Under the pieces are notes generated by a model. That model made no database searches. It was not told the DNA's origin and saw only the letters and a program-made list of their open reading frames with translations. DNA of 64,000 bases. It comes from Candidatus Polarisedimenticolia bacterium (GTDB lineage Bacteria; Acidobacteriota; Polarisedimenticolia; Gp22-AA2; AA152). The position numbers and the translations under genes are program-made. Positions 60,330 through 64,000 of this stretch are shown here, one piece after another (within the stretch, counting starts at the first letter, position 1; each line of letters starts with the position of its first letter). The DNA lies in assembly GCA_036004685.1 (NCBI GenBank), contig DASYRE010000043.1, positions 44,597 to 108,596 of the forward strand, given 5' to 3'.

Positions 60330-60352
60330 AGTCCGTCCGAAAGGAGCGTCTC

Positions 60353-60802
60353 TTGGCCGCGCGGGAACGGGTCGGCTGGGACCGGTATTTCATGAACATC
60401 GCCCGCCAGGCGGCGAGCCGCTCGACGTGCGACCGGAAGTTCGTCGGCGCCGTCATCGTGCGGGATCGGATGATTCTCTCCACCGGCTACAACGGGTCGA
60501 TCCGCGGCCGGCCCCACTGCGATGAAGTGGGCCACGATCTCGAGAACGGCCACTGCATCGCGACGATTCATGCCGAGGCCAACGCGATTCTCCAGGCCGC
60601 CAAGAACGGAGTGAACATCAGCGGGGCGGAGCTCTACACGACGGCGAGCCCCTGCTGGAACTGCTTCAAGCTCATCGCCAACGCCGGAATCAAGCGCATC
60701 TATTACGGCGAGTTCTACCGCGACGAGAAGAGCTTCCGCATCGCCAAGGAAGTCGGGGTCGAGCTGATCGACCTCGGCGCGGAAGCCGGAGCACCGGCAT
60801 GA
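60353..60802 (+). CDS. dCMP/cytidine deaminase family protein
   Basis: The start is a TTG with AAGGAG six bases upstream; the long frame upstream of it overlaps the cyclophilin gene and has no family features. The 149-residue protein has the deaminase zinc site: HAEANAIL (His ligand and catalytic Glu) and SPCWNCFKLIANAGI (the two Cys ligands), plus the deoxycytidylate-type N-terminus RVGWDRYFMNIARQAASRSTCDRKFVGAVIV and STGYNGSIRG. It converts dCMP to dUMP for thymidylate synthesis, or is a ComEB-like relative. Its stop overlaps by 4 bp the gene of a degenerate signalling protein, an unusual partner for a nucleotide enzyme. Confidence 0.88.
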   Translation: MAARERVGWDRYFMNIARQAASRSTCDRKFVGAVIVRDRMILSTGYNGSIRGRPHCDEVGHDLENGHCIATIHAEANAILQAAKNGVNISGAELYTTASPCWNCFKLIANAGIKRIYYGEFYRDEKSFRIAKEVGVELIDLGAEAGAPA

Positions 60803-61353
60803 AGGGCCAGCCGGTCCTGCTGGCCGCCGGGCGCGCGTCGACCGCGCCGATCGCCGCAGCCCTGGAGGACGCCGGATTCGACGTCCGGCGCCTCGAGCCG
60901 GCCGAGGCCCGGCCGGACAGGGTCCGGTCGCTCGGCCCGCGCCTCCTCGTCCTGGAGGCCCCCGCGCCTTTGTCGCTTGCCGCGATCCAGGAATTCTGGG
61001 ACGGCGCTCCGATGGACGACCACCTCCCGATCCTGCTCCTCGAGCCGCCTCGGGCGGCCGGCTTCTCCCTCTCGGAGCTGGACGAGCCGGTCGATCGAGT
61101 GGCCGTCCCGTGCGATCCCCGCGAGGTCGTGGCCCGGGTCGAGGGGCTGTTTCGCGAGAAGCTGATCCGGATCTTCCGGCGCTCGTTCCACGAGATCAGC
61201 CAGCCGCTCACCATCGCCCGCGCCTACTCGAGGCGGGCGATGAGCCTGGTCTCCCCCGGCGACGCCATTCAGCCGACGATCGCCGAGCTGGACCGCCAGG
61301 TGGAGCGCCTGTTCCGAATCGCGGAAGACCTGCAGAGGAGGAGGATGGAATGA
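60799..61353 (+). CDS. Degenerate receiver domain plus lone HisKA-like dimerisation helix
   Basis: This 184-residue protein looks like a cut-down two-component hybrid. Residues 1-115 follow a receiver fold, but the phospho-acceptor position reads LLVLEAPAP, with Glu (E53) in place of Asp, and the conserved KP pair is absent (VAVPCDP). Residues 125-180 resemble a histidine-kinase H-box and helix hairpin, FHEISQPLTIARAYSRRAM with a His at 131, but no ATP-binding domain follows. It might act as a constitutive or dimerising regulator, or a phosphotransfer protein served by another kinase. It overlaps the deaminase upstream and the M3-like gene downstream (ATGA at each end). Confidence 0.65.
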   Translation: MKGQPVLLAAGRASTAPIAAALEDAGFDVRRLEPAEARPDRVRSLGPRLLVLEAPAPLSLAAIQEFWDGAPMDDHLPILLLEPPRAAGFSLSELDEPVDRVAVPCDPREVVARVEGLFREKLIRIFRRSFHEISQPLTIARAYSRRAMSLVSPGDAIQPTIAELDRQVERLFRIAEDLQRRRME

Positions 61354-62867
61354 AGAGGAAGCCGATCCAGCCGCCGGCGCCCCCGGCGCTGGAGGACATC
61401 CGCCGCCGCTGCGAAGAATACCTGGAAGCGGTCAACCGGGAGGAATACCTGTTCTCGTCCGGTCTGAAGGGCGAAACCGATCTTTTCGACATCGAGCAGT
61501 CGTACGCCGACCTCGCCTCTCCCGGCGCGATCCAGGAAGTGACCAAGGAGCTAGGGAAGGCGCGGGGCGAAGAGGCCTCGAAGACCTTTCACCTGCTGAG
61601 CTTTCTGCTGGATCAGCTCCTCGACAGCCAGGTGAGCGCCCTGCAGAACCGGCTCTACTCCCGCCAGGGGAAGGCCACTCTCAAGATTCGGCGCAAGTCC
61701 CTCCCCTTCCGCCGCAGCCAGGCGGCGCTGGCCACGGAGCCGGATCGGGTCGTGCGCCTGCTGATCGGCAGCGAGCAGCACCGGATTTTCAGCCATCTCA
61801 ATCCGATCCTTCTTTCGATCCTGAAGGATCTCCATACCGCCTCCAACCAGCTCAACCGCGGCGGGCACGTCGAGCTGTGCGGCCGCCAGATCGGCGTGAA
61901 CCTCAAGGTCCTGGGGGAAGCCGTGGATCGGTTCCTCTCCGGGACGCGGGATCTCTACTTCGAATCGATGGAGCGCGCGGCCCGCGAGCGCCTCGGCCTG
62001 GGGCTCGACGATCTGCGCCGCGAGGACATGGCCTACCTCCTGGGAGGAACGGAGTTCGACGAGGCCTTCCCGGCCAAGGAGATGGTCTCCACGGTCGAGG
62101 AGATCCAGAAGGACATGGGGCTCGATCCGACCGCCGGCGGGCGCATCGCGTACGACCTCGACGAACGGTCCGGGAAATCCCACCGGAGCTGCGCCTACAT
62201 GATCCGGGTGCCGGACGAGCTCGTCGTCTCGGTGCGCCTAAAAGCGGGGCCCGCCGCGCTGCGGCAATTCCTGGAGGAGGCGGGGCAGGCCATGCACCGG
62301 TCGGCCGTCGATCCCACCCTGCCATTCGAGTTCCGCTTCCTGGGATTTCCATCGGTCTTCCAGGCCTCGGGCCGACTGTTCGGCGGCATCCTGCTGAACC
62401 GGAGGTGGCTGGCGAAGCGCAAGAGCCTGCACAAGGATCCCGACCCTCTCCTGGCGACCCTGGGCCTCAAGGAGATCTATTTCCAGCGCCTCCTGGCCAC
62501 GCAGTTCCGCTACGAGCTGGCGCTCCATTCCAGCGACCAACCCGACAAGATGGACGTCGTCTTCTCCGACATGATCGCCGAGCACTGCTCCGTCCGGTTC
62601 GCTCCGGAGGCCTATCTCCACCTGACCGACTTCCATTTCAACTCGGCCCGCTACCTCCTGGGACTGCTGCTCGAATCGGTGCTGAGACGCCGGCTGGCCG
62701 AGCGTTTTGGGCCGGAGTGGTTCGCCAAGCGGGACGTCGGAGGCTTCTTGAAGGACCTCTGGAAGGGAGGGGGCCGTTTGAGCTATTCGGACGCCATGGA
62801 GCGGCTCGGCGGCAAGGAGATGGACTTCTCTCCCATGGCGGACGACCTGAAATCGCTGCTCGCCTAG
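61350..62867 (+). CDS. Peptidase-M3-like protein lacking zinc ligands (pseudo-enzyme)
   Basis: The 505-residue cytoplasmic protein resembles bacterial M3-type peptidases in layout. RVPDELVVSVRLKAG leads into the metal-site segment FLEEAGQAMH (residues 307-316), and FHFNSARYLLGLLLESVLRRRLAERFG matches the family's C-terminal helices. Family members read HE-A-GHA-x-H at this place; here the two His ligands are E309 and Q313, while E310 is kept, and the usual Glu ligand in the later SVxE segment appears as SVFQ. It should therefore not bind catalytic zinc. It starts within the stop of the degenerate signalling gene and ends the operon before a hairpin at 62913. A binding or regulatory role is inferred. 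Confidence 0.7.
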   Translation: MKRKPIQPPAPPALEDIRRRCEEYLEAVNREEYLFSSGLKGETDLFDIEQSYADLASPGAIQEVTKELGKARGEEASKTFHLLSFLLDQLLDSQVSALQNRLYSRQGKATLKIRRKSLPFRRSQAALATEPDRVVRLLIGSEQHRIFSHLNPILLSILKDLHTASNQLNRGGHVELCGRQIGVNLKVLGEAVDRFLSGTRDLYFESMERAARERLGLGLDDLRREDMAYLLGGTEFDEAFPAKEMVSTVEEIQKDMGLDPTAGGRIAYDLDERSGKSHRSCAYMIRVPDELVVSVRLKAGPAALRQFLEEAGQAMHRSAVDPTLPFEFRFLGFPSVFQASGRLFGGILLNRRWLAKRKSLHKDPDPLLATLGLKEIYFQRLLATQFRYELALHSSDQPDKMDVVFSDMIAEHCSVRFAPEAYLHLTDFHFNSARYLLGLLLESVLRRRLAERFGPEWFAKRDVGGFLKDLWKGGGRLSYSDAMERLGGKEMDFSPMADDLKSLLA

Positions 62868-62912
62868 TTTTTCCCGCGCCTCGCCTGGGTTGATTACGAC
62901 AAAGTAACCGCG

Positions 62913-62934
62913 CGCCGGCCTCTTCGGGCCGGCG
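62913..62934 (+). terminator. Terminator-like hairpin after the deaminase operon
   Basis: CGCCGGCC-TCTTCG-GGCCGGCG is a perfect 8-bp stem with a TCTTCG loop, 45 bases after the stop of the M3-like gene and directly before the next promoter. No T-tract follows. Confidence 0.65.
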
Positions 62935-62935
62935 G

Positions 62936-62963
62936 TTGACTCCGCCGGACCTGGAAATATATT
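62936..62963 (+). promoter_or_regulatory. Sigma-70 promoter of the TPR gene
   Basis: TTGACT (62936-62941) and TATATT (62958-62963) are 16 bases apart, each close to consensus. Transcription would start near 62970, about 37 bases before the ATG at 63007, whose leader holds a weak GAGAGG ribosome site. Confidence 0.65.
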
Positions 62964-63006
62964 AACCCCCGGCCGTTTTCGTCAGGCCACCCTTTCGAGA
63001 GGCGCG

Positions 63007-63507
63007 ATGCCCGACCCATCCCCATCGACATCCGAGGAGCTTTTCAGGAAGGCGATCGATCAGCTGGAGCATAAGCAATACCAGCAGTGCATCTCCATGC
63101 TGCGCACCGCGATGGATACGGAGAAGCAGACGAGCGCCGCGCCGCGGATGAAGCACCTCTCCTATCTGGGGCTCGCCCTGACGCTTTCCCAGGGAAGATC
63201 GGAGGAGGGGCAGAAGCTCTGCGAGCAGGCGGTGAAGCGCGAGTTCTACGATGCCGATCTCTTCTGCAACCTCGGAATCGTGAGCATGAGGAACCGGCGC
63301 AGGAAGCAGGCCTTCGAGGCGTTCCGTAAAGGCCTCGCCCTGCGGCCCAAGCACCCCCGCATCATCGAAGAGCTGGACCGGCACGAGCGGCGCCAGGATG
63401 CCGTCTTTCCCGCCCTTCCCCGCAACCATTCGCTGAACCGGATCGCCGGCAAGCTGCGCTACCGGTTTCGCCTGCTCTTCCAGCGCGACTCCCTCGCGAG
63501 TGACTAA
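63007..63507 (+). CDS. Small tetratricopeptide-repeat protein
   Basis: The 166-residue protein has no signal or membrane segment. About residues 9-125 form three TPR-type helix pairs (ELFRKAIDQLEHKQYQQCISMLRTAM, LSYLGLALTLSQGRSEEGQKLCEQAV, ADLFCNLGIVSMRNRRRKQAFEAFRKGLAL), followed by a basic C-terminal tail (KLRYRFRLLFQRD). TPRs bind other proteins; the partner is unknown. The gene has its own promoter just downstream of a hairpin. About 80 bases after its stop, without notable features, lead to the next, convergent gene. Confidence 0.8.
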   Translation: MPDPSPSTSEELFRKAIDQLEHKQYQQCISMLRTAMDTEKQTSAAPRMKHLSYLGLALTLSQGRSEEGQKLCEQAVKREFYDADLFCNLGIVSMRNRRRKQAFEAFRKGLALRPKHPRIIEELDRHERRQDAVFPALPRNHSLNRIAGKLRYRFRLLFQRDSLASD

Positions 63508-63588
63508 ACACAACGCCCGAATTCGCGACTTGAGCACTACTCGTAAAGCGTCACACAACTCGGTCGCTGCGGGCCCGTTCTGGTGCTT

Positions 63589-64000
63589 TTATGAGCCGGG
63601 GGCGGGCTTCGCGGGGGTAGGCGGGCGGAACTTCTCCTTGAGGCGCTGAAAGAGGTCTCCGGGCATCTCCATCCGGACGTCGACGACCTTGCCGCGGTCG
63701 GTCACCGAGATCGTCTCCAGCGCCGCGGCCGAGTCAGGATCCCGGCCCTGCGTCCCGAGCTTCCCGAAGGCGAGAATTCCCCGCACCGCGTCGGCCAGGT
63801 TCCGGGCGCTCTTCTCGGTCAGCGTGTCGATCTCCACTGTGACGCCGAGGTTCTCGGACACGATCGCCGCCAGCCGCCCGTCCACGACCGAGGCCAGGTT
63901 CCGGATGGCGGGATCGGGAAGGACGCCCGGCAGGCTCTGCCGGCGGCTCGCTGCCAGCCGGGCAAGCTCCCGGCCGTCCAGGACCGCCCACACCTGCGCC
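63589..64000 (-). CDS. C-terminal part of an unrecognised protein (partial)
   Basis: The open frame runs off the right edge of the window, so the start is not seen; a GTG at 63993 is probably internal. The visible 137 residues contain two hydrophobic alpha/beta stretches (RNLASVVDGRLAAIVSENLGVTVEID, NLADAVRGILAFGKLG) and a strand-rich end (ISVTDRGKVVDVRMEMPGDLFQRL) with a Pro-rich tail (FRPPTPAKPAPGS). No catalytic motif or known domain can be named. The pattern of alternating small and charged residues resembles a repeated alpha/beta module of which earlier copies may lie outside the window. Confidence 0.5.
   Translation of the reverse strand, partial: AQVWAVLDGRELARLAASRRQSLPGVLPDPAIRNLASVVDGRLAAIVSENLGVTVEIDTLTEKSARNLADAVRGILAFGKLGTQGRDPDSAAALETISVTDRGKVVDVRMEMPGDLFQRLKEKFRPPTPAKPAPGS

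Noticed and set aside
1..64000. CRISPR array, rRNA, tRNA, phage or intact IS
   Set aside because: The intergenic gaps were read and no regularly spaced repeats, tRNA-like cloverleaf, rRNA motif, integrase or transposase was seen.

Overview
The window is GC-rich, gene-dense bacterial chromosome (most genes with G/C third positions, many 4-bp ATGA/GTGA start-stop overlaps). No rRNA, tRNA, CRISPR array, prophage or intact insertion sequence was seen. The gene content fits Acidobacteriota or a related deep Gram-negative lineage: an Oar-like TonB receptor with an N-terminal carboxypeptidase-regulatory domain, a serine/threonine kinase with a multi-span membrane tail, a fused alpha-beta branched-chain E1 dehydrogenase, DUF885 and M28 exported peptidases, and many lipoproteins. 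The phylum is inference; no marker gene is present.

Layout. 1-5.2 kb: end of a HIT protein, a PH-like membrane protein, a Tat-exported class V aminotransferase-like protein, then an orphan E1-alpha overlapping a complete fused E1 alpha-beta. 5.2-8.6 kb: an interspersed repeat, yjbQ and a YyaL-type thioredoxin protein, divergent from an EVE-domain gene. 8.6-17.9 kb: exported peptidases (DUF885, M20, M28), an NmrA reductase, AIM24, a TIGR00027-type methyltransferase, a lipoprotein-type isoaspartyl methyltransferase and a triple-BON protein. 18.1-27.7 kb: four large secreted genes built from DUF11-type beta-sandwich repeats, one of them (1817 aa) with a predicted outer-membrane barrel. This is the best candidate for an undescribed surface or secretion system. 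27.8-34.6 kb: the kinase and the TonB receptor, which carries a calcium-binding-type repeat block. 34.6-42.5 kb: a RecB-like Fe-S nuclease with an HMA protein, a TPR protein, an ECF sigma/anti-sigma/Spy-CpxP trio, a secreted orphan and a LytS/LytTR pair. 42.5-48.8 kb: a second YyaL paralogue (lipoprotein) and a four-gene GT2/flavoprotein/TVP38/DUF547 operon. 49-55.5 kb: a frameshifted BNR-repeat gene, an Fpg/Nei glycosylase, a TSUP transporter, rocD, an outer-membrane gene broken by an in-frame TGA, and the second repeat copy. 55.5-64 kb: LemA with a GIDE protein, a CCA-adding enzyme, two cyclophilins, a dCMP-deaminase operon that continues into a degenerate receiver/DHp protein and a peptidase-M3-like protein lacking its zinc ligands, a TPR protein and a partial unknown gene.

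Regulation visible in the sequence. Several promoters fit a sigma-70 pattern (for example TTGTCA-17-TATCAT upstream of the first YyaL gene, TTGACT-17-TACGTA at 48954, TTGACT-16-TATATT at 62936). Four genes have a TATAAT-like box ending only 6-7 nt before the ATG, which suggests leaderless transcripts. GC-rich hairpins without T-tracts lie after several operons.

How the genes work together. Much of the window concerns the envelope: secreted peptidases, DUF11 proteins, outer-membrane barrels and lipoproteins. Metabolic genes cover branched-chain 2-oxo-acid oxidation, ornithine transamination and pyrimidine deamination. Two genes look damaged (49034-50454 and 54041-55264), so sequencing error or real decay should be resolved there first. 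All family assignments come from reading motifs by eye; no database search was run.
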